Assembly (NCBI RefSeq): GCF_020524885.1
Contig: NZ_JAIVKJ010000001.1
Span: forward strand, 1,054,001-1,118,000
Length of the DNA stretch: 64,000 nt
Direction: 5' to 3'
Origin: Microbulbifer elongatus
GTDB taxonomy: Bacteria; Pseudomonadota; Gammaproteobacteria; Pseudomonadales; Cellvibrionaceae
Shown: positions 41,609 to 50,965 of the stretch, one piece after another
How the letters are laid out: each line of letters opens with the position of its first letter
How positions within the stretch are numbered: position 1 is the stretch's first letter
Translations under genes and position numbers: made by a program
Notes under the pieces: model-generated
Databases searched by the model: none
Told to the model about the DNA's origin: nothing
Seen by the model: only the letters and a program-made list of their open reading frames with translations

Positions 41609-44600
41609 ATGAGTGAACAAAAAGTGAATACCGATTCCCACGCAGTCGCGACACAGGCTGAACCCACCAAGAAGGTTTCTCTGGATGATCGGTACACCAT
41701 CCAGGAGGGGCGAGTACTGCTCTCTGGTATCCAGGCCCTGGTACGTCTGCCAATCGACCAGATGCGTATCGACCGCGCTCGGGGACTCAACACGGCCACT
41801 TTTATTTCCGGTTACCGGGGGTCTCCCCTCGGTGGCTATGACCAGCAGCTCTCCCGTGCCAGCAAGCTGCTCGATGAATTCAACATACGCTTTGTACCTG
41901 GAGTAAACGAAGAGCTGGCAGCCACCTCCGTTTGGGGTTCCCAGCAGGTAGGACTGTTTGAAGGGGCGGAAGTCGATGGTGTGTGCGGCATCTGGTACGG
42001 CAAAACCCCAGGGGTAGACCGCTCCTGTGATGCTTTCCGTCACGCCAATGCAGCCGGCTCTTCACCCAAGGGTGGAGCGCTGATCATCGCTGGCGATGAC
42101 CATGGTTGTAAGTCTTCTTCGTACCCTGGTCAGTCTGAATTCGCCTTCGTGGATATGCATATCCCGGTACTGAACCCGGCTACCGTGCAGGAAGTGCTCG
42201 ACTACGGCCTGTATGGCCTGGAGCTGTCCCGTTTCAGTGGCTGCTGGGTAGCCATGATTACCCTTGCGGAAAATATGGACAGCTCGTCCACCGTTGAAGT
42301 GAACCCGGGCGCGGTGTCTTTCGAGTATCCGGAAGTCGAGCGTCCAAGTGGCGGCCTCAATATTCGCAAGCAGGACAACCCGCTCGAGCAGGAAGAGCGC
42401 TTGTGGCGTTACAAGCGTCCGGCAGCCCTGGCATTCGCCCGCGCCAACCAGCTGAACAAGCTGGTGTTGGACAATCCCCAGGCGACCCTCGGTATCGTTA
42501 CGACGGGTAAGGCCCACCTCGACCTGATGCAGGCCTTCGAGGACATGGGAATTGACGAAGACCGCGCTCGCGCCCTCGGTATCCGAATCCTCAAGGTTGG
42601 GATGACCTACCCGCTGGACGTGCCGGGAATTCAGGAATTTGCCCGCGGCCTGGACAACCTGCTGGTGCTGGAAGAGAAGCGCAGCCTGATGGAAGTGCAG
42701 CTAAAAGAAGAGCTGTACAACGTGCACCTGCGGGATCCGAACTTCCCGCGGATTCTCGGCAAAGTCGACGAGCACGATAAGCCGCTGCTGCCCATGTACG
42801 GTGAACTGTCACCGGCGGTTGTTGCGCAGGTACTGGGATACTTGCTTGGTGAAGAAAATCTTAATGAGCGCGCCAAGCACCGCCTGATGCGGCTGGATGC
42901 ACTGGCCGAGCGTATTTCTGCCCAGGCAGGCTCCAGCGTCGCGCGGTTGCCCATGTTCTGCGCTGGTTGCCCGCACAATCGTTCCACACGGGTGCCGGAA
43001 GGCAGTCGCGCGCTTGCCGGTATCGGCTGTCACTACATGGCCCAGTGGCTGGATCGGGAGACGTTCACCTTTACCCAAATGGGCGCCGAAGGTGTTAACT
43101 GGATCGGCCAGGCGGCCTTCACCAGCGAGCCCCACGTGTTTGTAAACCTCGGGGACGGAACCTATTTTCACTCCGGTATTCTCGCTATTCGTGCCGCCGT
43201 GGCCGCGAAAGTGAATATCACCTACAAAATCCTGTTCAACGACGCCGTTGCCATGACCGGCGGCCAGCCTCACGATGGCGAGCTGCACCCGGACATGATC
43301 TGCCGCCAGGTCCTTGCTGAGGGTGTGAACAAGGTGGTGCTGGTGATGGATGACACCAACAAATACAAGGGCGCGCTCTCGTTCCCCAGCGAAGTAGAGA
43401 TCCGCCACCGTGATCATATGCCCGCAGTGATGAATGAGCTGCGCGAAGCACCGGGTTGTACCGTCATTGTGTATGACCAAACCTGCGCCACCGAGCTGCG
43501 CCGCAAGCGCAAGCGCGGCCTGCTGCCGAAGGCGGAAGGGCGCCCGTTCATCAACGAACTGGTGTGTGAAGGCTGTGGAGATTGCGTTACCCAGTCGAGC
43601 TGTATCGCGGTAGAGAAAGTGAATACCGCATTGGGTGACAAGCGTCGAATCAATCAGACATCCTGCAACCAGGACATGTCGTGCGTGAATGGCTTCTGTC
43701 CGTCCTTTGTGACCGTGAAGGGCGGCAAATTGAACAAGCGTGCCGGCGTGGGTGATGCCCTGTGCCAGGAGGCGGACAAGCTGCCCGCCCCGAATCTGCC
43801 AGAACTGTCGGAGCCCTTTAACCTTCTGGTGACGGGTGTTGGTGGTACCGGTGTGGTGACCATTGGCGCGCTGCTGGCAATGGCTGCACATATTGAGAAA
43901 AAAGCGTGCAGTACCCTGGACCAGACCGGTCTTGCACAGAAGGGCGGCGCCGTTTACTCGCACGTGCGTTTCGCCGACAGCCCCGAATCTCTGAAGGCGG
44001 TGCGAATTTCAGACGGTCGTGCGGATGCGTTGATGGCCTGTGACCTGATTGCTGCGGGTAACCTGTCTGCGAGCCTGGCAAAGCTGGATGAAACCCACAG
44101 CCGTGCGGTGGTCAATACCCATTTGAGCCCGACCGCGGCGTCTGTGCTTGGCCGTGAGGATATCCATTCCCCCCAGGCGGTACTGGACACCATCAAGGAT
44201 GCGGTGCAGGAGCTGGATGTGGTGGAAGGCCACGCGCTGACCAAGGCCGCGCTGGGAGATACGCTGGCTGCGAATATCTTTATGCTGGGCTTCGCCTGGC
44301 AGAAGGGCCTGATCCCACTGGGGCTGGCGGCGATCCAGGAGGCGATCAAGCTGAATGGTGTGGCCGTGGAAGGCAATCTGCAGGGGCTGGCAGCTGGTCG
44401 GCTGGCGGCGGCGGATCGCGCAGTATTGAACCAGTTGCTGTCCGAAGAAAAAGCCGTATCCCTGCCCGAAGGGTTGGAAGCCATCGTGGCACACCGGGTG
44501 GATCACCTGACTGGCTACCAGAATGCTGCACTGGCGCGCCGCTATCGCAAGCTGGTAGACAAGGTCAAAGAGGCGGAAATCCTCAAGGTGCCGGGCAGCG

Positions 44601-45172
44601 AGGCGCTGGCCGAGGTGGTTGCGCATAACTATGCGAAGCTGTTGTCGTACAAAGATGAGTACGAAGTGGCGAGACTGTATAGCGATGGGCGGTTTATGCA
44701 GGCTTTACAGGAAAATTTTGCCGGAGATTTCGAGCTGGAATTCAACCTGGCGCCACCGCTATTGAGTCCGTTCGATAAAAACCTGGGGCGTCCGCGCAAG
44801 CTCAAGTTTGGTGGCTGGATGCACAAGGCATTTGGCGTGTTGGCTAAGCTCCGCTTCTTGCGGGGTACCGCGCTGGATGTCTTTGGCTATACCGCAGAGC
44901 GCAAGATGGAGCGCGGCCTGATTTCAGAATACGAAAAGCTTGTGGATGAGGTCGTTGGCCGCCTGAATGCAGACAATCATGCTGCGGCGATAGAGTTGCT
45001 GACGTACCCGGAAAAAATTCGCGGATACGGCCTGATCAAGGATGAGAATGTAAAGCTTGCCCAGCAGGCGCGGGATGTCGCACTGCAGCGGTTTTACAAT
45101 CCTAAAGCCGGTGTGCGGGATGCCGCCCAGGTTGAGGTCTTTGACCCGGCCAAGGCACAGCAGGTTGGCTGA
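41609..45172 (+). CDS. Indolepyruvate ferredoxin oxidoreductase, fused alpha/beta/gamma
   Basis: A 1187-residue TPP and iron-sulfur enzyme that decarboxylates aryl or branched 2-oxo acids to acyl-CoA. It carries, in one chain, an alpha-type N-terminal domain (ATFISGYRGSPLGGYD), a TPP domain with FVNLGDGTYFHSGILAIRAAVAAKVNITYKILFNDAVAMTGGQP (GDG...N motif), a ferredoxin-like Cys cluster CEGCGDCVTQSSC, and a gamma-type domain from about residue 735 (GVGGTGVVTIGALLAMAAH). Such fused forms are common in aerobic proteobacteria. With the divergent Lrp gene and leucine dehydrogenase upstream in the chromosome, it points to active amino-acid catabolism. It ends at a bidirectional terminator. Confidence 0.92.
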   Translation: MSEQKVNTDSHAVATQAEPTKKVSLDDRYTIQEGRVLLSGIQALVRLPIDQMRIDRARGLNTATFISGYRGSPLGGYDQQLSRASKLLDEFNIRFVPGVNEELAATSVWGSQQVGLFEGAEVDGVCGIWYGKTPGVDRSCDAFRHANAAGSSPKGGALIIAGDDHGCKSSSYPGQSEFAFVDMHIPVLNPATVQEVLDYGLYGLELSRFSGCWVAMITLAENMDSSSTVEVNPGAVSFEYPEVERPSGGLNIRKQDNPLEQEERLWRYKRPAALAFARANQLNKLVLDNPQATLGIVTTGKAHLDLMQAFEDMGIDEDRARALGIRILKVGMTYPLDVPGIQEFARGLDNLLVLEEKRSLMEVQLKEELYNVHLRDPNFPRILGKVDEHDKPLLPMYGELSPAVVAQVLGYLLGEENLNERAKHRLMRLDALAERISAQAGSSVARLPMFCAGCPHNRSTRVPEGSRALAGIGCHYMAQWLDRETFTFTQMGAEGVNWIGQAAFTSEPHVFVNLGDGTYFHSGILAIRAAVAAKVNITYKILFNDAVAMTGGQPHDGELHPDMICRQVLAEGVNKVVLVMDDTNKYKGALSFPSEVEIRHRDHMPAVMNELREAPGCTVIVYDQTCATELRRKRKRGLLPKAEGRPFINELVCEGCGDCVTQSSCIAVEKVNTALGDKRRINQTSCNQDMSCVNGFCPSFVTVKGGKLNKRAGVGDALCQEADKLPAPNLPELSEPFNLLVTGVGGTGVVTIGALLAMAAHIEKKACSTLDQTGLAQKGGAVYSHVRFADSPESLKAVRISDGRADALMACDLIAAGNLSASLAKLDETHSRAVVNTHLSPTAASVLGREDIHSPQAVLDTIKDAVQELDVVEGHALTKAALGDTLAANIFMLGFAWQKGLIPLGLAAIQEAIKLNGVAVEGNLQGLAAGRLAAADRAVLNQLLSEEKAVSLPEGLEAIVAHRVDHLTGYQNAALARRYRKLVDKVKEAEILKVPGSEALAEVVAHNYAKLLSYKDEYEVARLYSDGRFMQALQENFAGDFELEFNLAPPLLSPFDKNLGRPRKLKFGGWMHKAFGVLAKLRFLRGTALDVFGYTAERKMERGLISEYEKLVDEVVGRLNADNHAAAIELLTYPEKIRGYGLIKDENVKLAQQARDVALQRFYNPKAGVRDAAQVEVFDPAKAQQVG

Positions 45173-45192
45173 TTTTTACGAGCCCACCCCCC

Positions 45193-45221
45193 AAAAAAGC
45201 GAGCCATTGGCTCGCTTTTTT
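45193..45221. terminator. Bidirectional terminator between oxidoreductase and porin genes
   Basis: AAAAAAGCGAGCC and GGCTCGCTTTTTT form a perfect stem with the loop ATT. It serves both convergent genes. Confidence 0.93.
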
Positions 45222-45232
45222 GCATTCAGGGG

Positions 45233-46519
45233 TTACCAGCCAATTTGCACCCGTATCCCGAACTGATTGGTACTGTCGCCGGTAAAATCGTCGTCACCAA
45301 ATATCATGTTCATCATGATGCGCACATTGCGATTGGCATAGAAATTGAGGCCAATCTGCGCACTGCTGGCCTCCAGGCTGCGTATGTCGCGGTTCTCCAT
45401 GGTGTCGTAGCGCGCTGTCAGTTCCCAGGCGCCTCCCCACAGGCCGTCACCAGAAGGTTTTGCGGAATTGAACGCGCCGCGTTTCTTATTGTACGTCTTG
45501 TGCTCCCCGCTCAGCATCCAGCTGCCCTGTATATACCAGGTTTGGATGGTCTGGCCGCCGATAAAGCAGTCGAGCAGTGGGTCGCAGTAAAACGGGGGAG
45601 GTCCGCCAAAGTCGTCTTCGAATTGCAGCTCGGAAAGGTAGTAGTTCCCTTCAAATTCACCCAATACATATTCGGACTGCAGGTAAAGGCGGCCGTGCGA
45701 GCCAGCCAGTTCAATGGAGATGGTAGATACGTCGTCCCCCAGGTCGCCGGGAGTCAGCGCCATCAGTTGAGACGGGCCGCGGCGACCGGCGTAGTCAGCC
45801 TGGGCTACCAGGTCGGGAGAGTTTGTGTTGGTGTTCTCGTAACTGATGGCGGTACCAAGGTGAAAGGTTGTCAGGTCGGTATTGATGGGCGCCCAAGCCA
45901 GGCGTCCGGCGGCGCCTGCACCTTCGTTGCGGCGTGTGCCCGCGTCGCGCAGGTTGAACGCCATCATGCCGAGTGTGAAACAGTCCAGTACACCGGTCCA
46001 GCCGATTCCCTGCTGAAATTGACGGTTGTCATACAAACCTGTGGAACTGGAAAAGGGGCGCTCCAGCATGGTGATTTCATTGGAGCTGGTCATTTCTGCC
46101 ATGGAGCGGAAAGGCTTGAATTGACCTATCCGAATTTCACCATCGAGGAATTTGTGGGCGATGTAAACGTCTCGATAGCCGGTGAGCGTGGTGCCACTGG
46201 CGAAGTCTTGCTCAAGAACATATTTCCAGTCGTATATATTCCCCTTCAGGGTGATGCGGGCGCGGCGAAAGTCGGTGGTGCTCACCGGGTCTTCGATATC
46301 GGAATCGAACAAGTAGGTATCAAAGTGGATGCGCCCCCCTAGGGAGGCGGAATAATTGCCGTCGTCGGAGGTGATTTTCAATCCGCCTTTGGTTTCCGCT
46401 TCATCTGCCTGGGCGAAACTGCTGCTAGCAAGTGCGCAACAAGCCAGCAGGTAGCGAAGATCCCTGGCGGAGCAATGCGTCTCTCGATAGCCCAGCCTGG
46501 CGGTTGAAAAAAAAGTCAT
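45233..46519 (-). CDS. OprP/OprO-type porin
   Basis: A 428-residue outer-membrane porin of the phosphate-selective family. The signal peptide ends near SSFAQA. Mature-chain marks are GNYSASLGGRIHFDTYLFD, DFRRARITLKGNIYDWKYVLEQDFA, LDGEIRIGQFKPFRSMAEMTSSNEITMLERP, and the terminal NQFGIRVQIGW ending in Trp. The Lys/Arg ladder of OprP is not obvious, so ion choice is open. AAGGAAGG precedes the ATG. Confidence 0.88.
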   Translation of the reverse strand: MTFFSTARLGYRETHCSARDLRYLLACCALASSSFAQADEAETKGGLKITSDDGNYSASLGGRIHFDTYLFDSDIEDPVSTTDFRRARITLKGNIYDWKYVLEQDFASGTTLTGYRDVYIAHKFLDGEIRIGQFKPFRSMAEMTSSNEITMLERPFSSSTGLYDNRQFQQGIGWTGVLDCFTLGMMAFNLRDAGTRRNEGAGAAGRLAWAPINTDLTTFHLGTAISYENTNTNSPDLVAQADYAGRRGPSQLMALTPGDLGDDVSTISIELAGSHGRLYLQSEYVLGEFEGNYYLSELQFEDDFGGPPPFYCDPLLDCFIGGQTIQTWYIQGSWMLSGEHKTYNKKRGAFNSAKPSGDGLWGGAWELTARYDTMENRDIRSLEASSAQIGLNFYANRNVRIMMNMIFGDDDFTGDSTNQFGIRVQIGW

Positions 46520-46587
46520 GACGTCCTTCCTTGCGGCGTGGTTATGGGCAGTTTAGACGGCTGCAAAAGGAGTGGCACACAATCGTA

Positions 46588-47541
46588 TTAAATTTGCTTT
46601 ACAGAAAAGCCGAGACCTTGCAGTAGGTTGGTAATGGACTTATCTCCAACAAGGTGGCCAGCGCCAACCACGACAAATAAGGTGTCATAGCGCTGACTGA
46701 GCTCATCAATTTTGTTTGCCATTTCCCGGTTGCGTTTGAAAAACAGCAGTTCGTATAGCTGTTCATATTCCGGGTGTTCTTCCATGCCCTCCCTGATGAC
46801 CAAATCGTAAATGTCACCCTGATCGCCGCTCTTCCAGGCATTGGTCATCCGCGGCACGAAAGTATCCATCTCGGAGAGTTGATCCAGGGTTTGCTTCAGG
46901 TACAGCTCGGGGTTTTCGAGGCTGTTCAGCATTGCCAGCTGCCCCAGTACGCTTTCCAGCTCCAGAGTGGTTTTCCCTTCCTTGTGCGCCTGGTCGAGAA
47001 AGTGCCGATCGATGCCAGCTTTGGGGTCGAGACCGCGGGCCTGCATTTCGATCAGGCTCAGGGTGATCATGGCGATAGCAGGGCGCATGCGGTTGAAATT
47101 GGCCTCCGGGATCCGACGCATGCGCAGCCACTCCTGGAGCTGGGTATATATCTTGGGGGGTATGTTGTCTTTCAGTTGCTGCCCAGGTGGGTAGAGCGAT
47201 TCGAGCATGACTTTCCGCTGCAGTTCCGGATCCGATTCCATGGCGATTACATCGGCCTCAACGACCAGCGCATCGCTCTCTTTATACGCCTGCCCAATAG
47301 TTTCCCGCAGCGGGTAAAAGCTCGCGTCCGCGAGATGGATTGAGCCTAGCAAGTAAACGGTTTTGTCTTCTTTGTGTGCCTTGAGCAACAGGCCGCGATC
47401 ATTTGCGGCCATTGCCAAATTTGCGGCAAAGACAAAAAGTACGATGAAGAGCAGGGATGCGAGTTGCCATAGCGGATTACGGGTATTGCGTGTGTAAGTG
47501 ACTCCGCCACTGGCCCGGCTTATTAAACGGATGGCTTGCAT
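46588..47541 (-). CDS. TraB/GumN family protein
   Basis: A 317-residue protein with one N-terminal hydrophobic helix (about residues 25-45). It contains the TraB/GumN marks VYLLGSIHLADASFYPLRETIGQAYKESDALVVEADV (GSIH motif), FNRMRPAIAMITLSLIEMQARGLDPKAGIDRHFLDQAHKEGKTTLELES and a terminal LFVVVGAGHLVGDKSITNLLQGLGF (GAGH). His and Glu residues in these motifs are thought to form a metallopeptidase-like site. GumN is a xanthan-gene product, but its function is unresolved. AAGGAAG precedes the ATG. It is 69 bp upstream of the porin gene on the same strand. Confidence 0.88.
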   Translation of the reverse strand: MQAIRLISRASGGVTYTRNTRNPLWQLASLLFIVLFVFAANLAMAANDRGLLLKAHKEDKTVYLLGSIHLADASFYPLRETIGQAYKESDALVVEADVIAMESDPELQRKVMLESLYPPGQQLKDNIPPKIYTQLQEWLRMRRIPEANFNRMRPAIAMITLSLIEMQARGLDPKAGIDRHFLDQAHKEGKTTLELESVLGQLAMLNSLENPELYLKQTLDQLSEMDTFVPRMTNAWKSGDQGDIYDLVIREGMEEHPEYEQLYELLFFKRNREMANKIDELSQRYDTLFVVVGAGHLVGDKSITNLLQGLGFSVKQI

Positions 47542-47815
47542 TGTGTGTGACTTCCTTGGTTGCGATATACAGATTCTTAAATTCAGAGGCGAAAAATTCT
47601 ACCGGATTCCGCAGTAATTGTGATTTGTATCGCCATTGTGCAAATTGTGCATTCTGGCGCAGAAATCACCTGTACAATCATGGTTCGTCGCATTGGGGTG
47701 GATTGGCATAGTGCAGGCATAGCGTAGGAGCGGTACAGGGACAGTCTGGCCACCGAGCGGCGCGGAAACAAAAAATACAATCGGGACTGAGGCGTAAACT
47801 GTGAGGCCTAATAAC

Positions 47816-49015
47816 ATGCGGATTGTTCAGCTGGTGCCGTCGCTGGAGGCGGGTGAGCTCGCGCAGGAGACACTGGAGTTTGCCCAGGAGCTGGCGAGGC
47901 AGGGGCAGGATTCGGTAGTGATTTCTTCCGGTGGCACGCTTGTATCACGCCTTACCCTGCATAACTGTCGGCATTTTGAGTTGCCTGTGAACCAGGCAAA
48001 GTTATTGAATGCCCGTCTTCATCGCAAGCTTCGCAAACTGCTGGAAACTTTGCAGGCGGATATCCTGTTGTGTCGGGGGCCCGTTTGCGCCTGGCACGGT
48101 GCGCGGATCCTGAAGCAGCTTGGTCTACATCAACGCCCGCGCCTGGTAACCAGCATTGATCAATGGCCGTCCTTTGGGCTGCTGCGGGGGCGGCGAGTCA
48201 ATCCGGCGCTTGCTCAGGGGGAGTTGGTACTGGCGGCCTCGGACACACTTGGTAAGCAGCTCTCCCAGCGCTATGTCGCCAGTTTTGGTGCCGCGCAAGA
48301 TACCGCGTCAACCCGCAATGGGACCGGGGAAAAATTGCGCACGCTGTACCGTGGGGTGAATACCCGCGAGCTGGACAAGAATGCACCGGTATCGGGGCAT
48401 TGGCATCACCGCCTGCTCAATGATTTCCCCCAGCTGGAGGAGCGCAACTGGCTCTTACTGCCGGGACCCATCGGGCCGGGCAGGGGGCAGGAGCGGTTTC
48501 TGGAGGTGCTGGCGGCGCTGAAGCAGGAGCGCCCGGATATTTTCGGCCTGGTGGTAGGGGATGCGGAGCCAGGGCAGGAAAAATTCGCCCGAACCCTGGA
48601 GCAGCGGGCCGAATCTATGGGGCTTGCAGAATACGTGCTGTTTCTCGGGGCGCGTCGCGATATGCGCGAGCTCTACGCCAGTGCGCGGATTACCTTTGAT
48701 CTCGCGGGTGATCGCCCCCGTTTCGCGCCTTCTAGTGGTCGTTTCGTGGCGGAATCTCTTGCCATGGGGTGCCCGGCGATTGCCGTCGCTGGTACTGGGG
48801 TAGAGTTGTTGAAGCGGTGTTTCCCTCAGGGACTATTGTTGGCTGATGATGGTGATACGGCGAGGGGAGCAGCCGGCGTCGAGGGACTGGTGGCGGCAGC
48901 GAAAGAGATCCTTGAGCGACCGCGGCCGGTAGAGTTTTCCGGATTCAGTCTCGCGGAAACCACATCCCGTGCGGTAGGCTGGTTTGAGGGGCTTCAAGCA
49001 ATAAGTTCTGAGTAG
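47816..49015 (+). CDS. Glycosyltransferase (GT4-like)
   Basis: About 399 residues, a GT-B type enzyme. It begins MRIVQLVPSLEAGELAQETLEFAQELARQGQDSVVIS, has a nucleotide-binding half with LLPGPIGPGRGQERFLEVLAALKQ and VLFLGARRDMRELYASARITFDLAGDRPRFAPSSGRFVAESLAMGCPAIAV. The usual PSxxEGFG region is degenerate here. It may build the core of a lipopolysaccharide. The ATG at 47,816 is chosen because GAGG precedes it by 9 bp. The 3' end overlaps the convergent glycosyltransferase gene by 22 bp. Confidence 0.8.
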   Translation: MRIVQLVPSLEAGELAQETLEFAQELARQGQDSVVISSGGTLVSRLTLHNCRHFELPVNQAKLLNARLHRKLRKLLETLQADILLCRGPVCAWHGARILKQLGLHQRPRLVTSIDQWPSFGLLRGRRVNPALAQGELVLAASDTLGKQLSQRYVASFGAAQDTASTRNGTGEKLRTLYRGVNTRELDKNAPVSGHWHHRLLNDFPQLEERNWLLLPGPIGPGRGQERFLEVLAALKQERPDIFGLVVGDAEPGQEKFARTLEQRAESMGLAEYVLFLGARRDMRELYASARITFDLAGDRPRFAPSSGRFVAESLAMGCPAIAVAGTGVELLKRCFPQGLLLADDGDTARGAAGVEGLVAAAKEILERPRPVEFSGFSLAETTSRAVGWFEGLQAISSE

Positions 49016-50007
49016 ACCCGCCAGGTGGCTTTGGCCATGGTGTCGAGGGTGCACTCGGCCTCGGCACGGTCAAACAGTGTTGCAAAGTCGGTGTCCAGCT
49101 CCGGGCTGCACAGGGCACCGCGAATTCTCCCGGCGATGGTGTGGGGCTCCATATTCTCCAGCAGGTATTTCTCTGGCAGGTAATCCTCGGTGTCGCTGGT
49201 CTGGTTGGCGATTACCGGAGTGCGGTGCAGCAGAGCCTCTATCAACGTATATGGGGTGCCTTCTACGGCGCCAGGTATTACCACCAGGTCCACGGCTTGT
49301 ATAAAGCTGGCAATCGCGCTGTCTCCGGAGAAAAAAGCCACGCGGTTTTCAAGTTTCAGCGCACACACCTGTTGCTGCAGAGCCTCTTTCTCCGGCCCAT
49401 CACCCAGTACCATCAGTCGGCAATTCGGCAACAGAGGCATGGCTTCGACCACCCGGTTGACGCCGCGCGCCCTGATCAGGCGGCTTGCGACCAGTATTCG
49501 GGGCTTGTCGTTGGGGAGCGACTGCAACAGCGGTGTAATGGTGGCAGGTGCGGAGATTTCGACACCGTTGGGGATGATGTTCCAGTCCAGTTTTGAGTTG
49601 GCCACAGTGCTTTGGCTGATAGCGATACGAGCATCGAAGGCACTGGCCAGTTTGTCCCGTGGGTGGCGGACATTGTGCCGGGTGATCACCTGTCGGGTTT
49701 CTGTGTACGGTTGCACCGCGGCCATCAACTGTGCGGACTTGGAGCCGTGCCCGTGCACAATCTGGTACTCGCCTTTGCGGATCAGGTTGGCCAAGCGCCA
49801 CACAAGGTTCGGATGGTGGCGGCTGCGATCGGTATTCAGTGGAATGAACTGGATGCGATCATCCAGCGTGGACAGATACCTGGGGTGGGCGATCACCGCC
49901 ACCCGCGCACGGGTATTGTGGGCCTGCCAGCGCGACAGGTCGGCCACATGTTTTTCCAGCCCGCCGTGCTCTCGACTGGCGATCAGGTGGCAGATGGTTT
50001 GAATCAT
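48994..50007 (-). CDS. Glycosyltransferase family 4
   Basis: A 337-residue GT-B fold protein. N-terminal IQTICHLIASREHGGLEKHVADLSRWQAHNTRARVAVIAHP includes the Gly-Gly-x-Glu-x-His acceptor loop. The donor half has NIIPNGVEIS, PRILVASRLIRARGVNRVVEAMPLLP, CRLMVLGDGPEKEALQQQ and VIPGAVEGTPYTLIEALLHRTPVIANQT, the EX7E motif set. The enzyme is probably involved in lipopolysaccharide or another surface sugar. It is convergent with the other glycosyltransferase gene and both probably act in the same pathway. Confidence 0.87.
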   Translation of the reverse strand: MIQTICHLIASREHGGLEKHVADLSRWQAHNTRARVAVIAHPRYLSTLDDRIQFIPLNTDRSRHHPNLVWRLANLIRKGEYQIVHGHGSKSAQLMAAVQPYTETRQVITRHNVRHPRDKLASAFDARIAISQSTVANSKLDWNIIPNGVEISAPATITPLLQSLPNDKPRILVASRLIRARGVNRVVEAMPLLPNCRLMVLGDGPEKEALQQQVCALKLENRVAFFSGDSAIASFIQAVDLVVIPGAVEGTPYTLIEALLHRTPVIANQTSDTEDYLPEKYLLENMEPHTIAGRIRGALCSPELDTDFATLFDRAEAECTLDTMAKATWRVYSELIA

Positions 50008-50219
50008 GGGGCTTCACGTCCGCTGTCTCTGGTGCGCCGCCGGTTAATTTTTGGTTGCTGGCAGGATATCTGCAGCCAATTTGTCTCTGCAGGATATTGG
50101 CACGGCGCCTGATGATCGCCACAAGAGGCGTTCAACGAAGCATGATTCTTTCCGTTTTTTGTGACAGGCGTTTTATCACTTTGTGACTATTTTATTGCGA
50201 TCAGGTTTACTCACAGTCA

Positions 50220-50828
50220 TCAGAACTTGGTATGCCAGTTAAGCGAGGCGAAGTCGAACCCTGGGTTGGGCGTATTGGTGTAGCCGTTGGAAAAGTGACT
50301 GTACCGAATTGAAAAGGTATTGCCGCTGTCGAGTGTATAGCCGGCAGCAAAATGCAGGGAGAAATTGAGGTTAGTAGAAAGATCTATGGCGCCGAAGCTG
50401 CGCTCGGTCAAGTAGGCTGCACCTACACCCACCTCACCAAAAAGCCCCTGTGCTTCTCGCTGCGGGTACCAGCGCAATACCGGTTTCAGCTCCCAGATAT
50501 GTTGCTTCTGATCCTGCCCCCGGTAATCGTGCCACATGTAGCTGTAGCTAACCTGAGCCCACCATTGCAGGTGGTGGTGGCTGGGGTAATCGTAAAACTG
50601 ATAGGACCAGTTGGCGCCCACCATTTCGGAGCCGGCGATGGACTTCTGCTGAATCAGCGCGTCGCCCAGACCTTTGCCTCCACTCAATATCAATTCATGT
50701 GCGCCCTGCTTCAGCCAGCTTTCTGCAAGGGAAGTGTGTGAGCACAAGGCTGAGAAAATTATTGCGGCAAGGACGCGAGTGAAAAGACTTCGTCGAACCG
50801 GAAAGGGAGGCTTTCGGAGAAAAGGCAT
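50220..50828 (-). CDS. pagL: PagL-type lipid A 3-O-deacylase
   Basis: A 202-residue outer-membrane acyloxyacyl hydrolase. It has a signal peptide (ending near SLAES), and its beta-barrel strands lead to the catalytic segment IRYSHFSNGYTNTPNPGFDF, with the His-x-Ser of PagL and the following Asn-Gly. The conserved aromatic C-terminus is NWHTKF. PagL removes the 3-O-acyl chain of lipid A. Its position beside two glycosyltransferases supports an envelope-remodelling locus. It is transcribed alone; 137 bp separate it from the sigma factor gene. Confidence 0.87.
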   Translation of the reverse strand: MPFLRKPPFPVRRSLFTRVLAAIIFSALCSHTSLAESWLKQGAHELILSGGKGLGDALIQQKSIAGSEMVGANWSYQFYDYPSHHHLQWWAQVSYSYMWHDYRGQDQKQHIWELKPVLRWYPQREAQGLFGEVGVGAAYLTERSFGAIDLSTNLNFSLHFAAGYTLDSGNTFSIRYSHFSNGYTNTPNPGFDFASLNWHTKF

Positions 50829-50965
50829 AATGCGATCGCCAGTTATTGCTGTTAGCTGGTCTGTGCAAGATTAGCCGGATTTGAGATGTTGGCAAGCCGG
50901 ACGCTCCTGGAGTGCCCGGCTCACGTGCTGTAATGACCTTTCTTCGTGGTCGTTTATTGCCCCAT

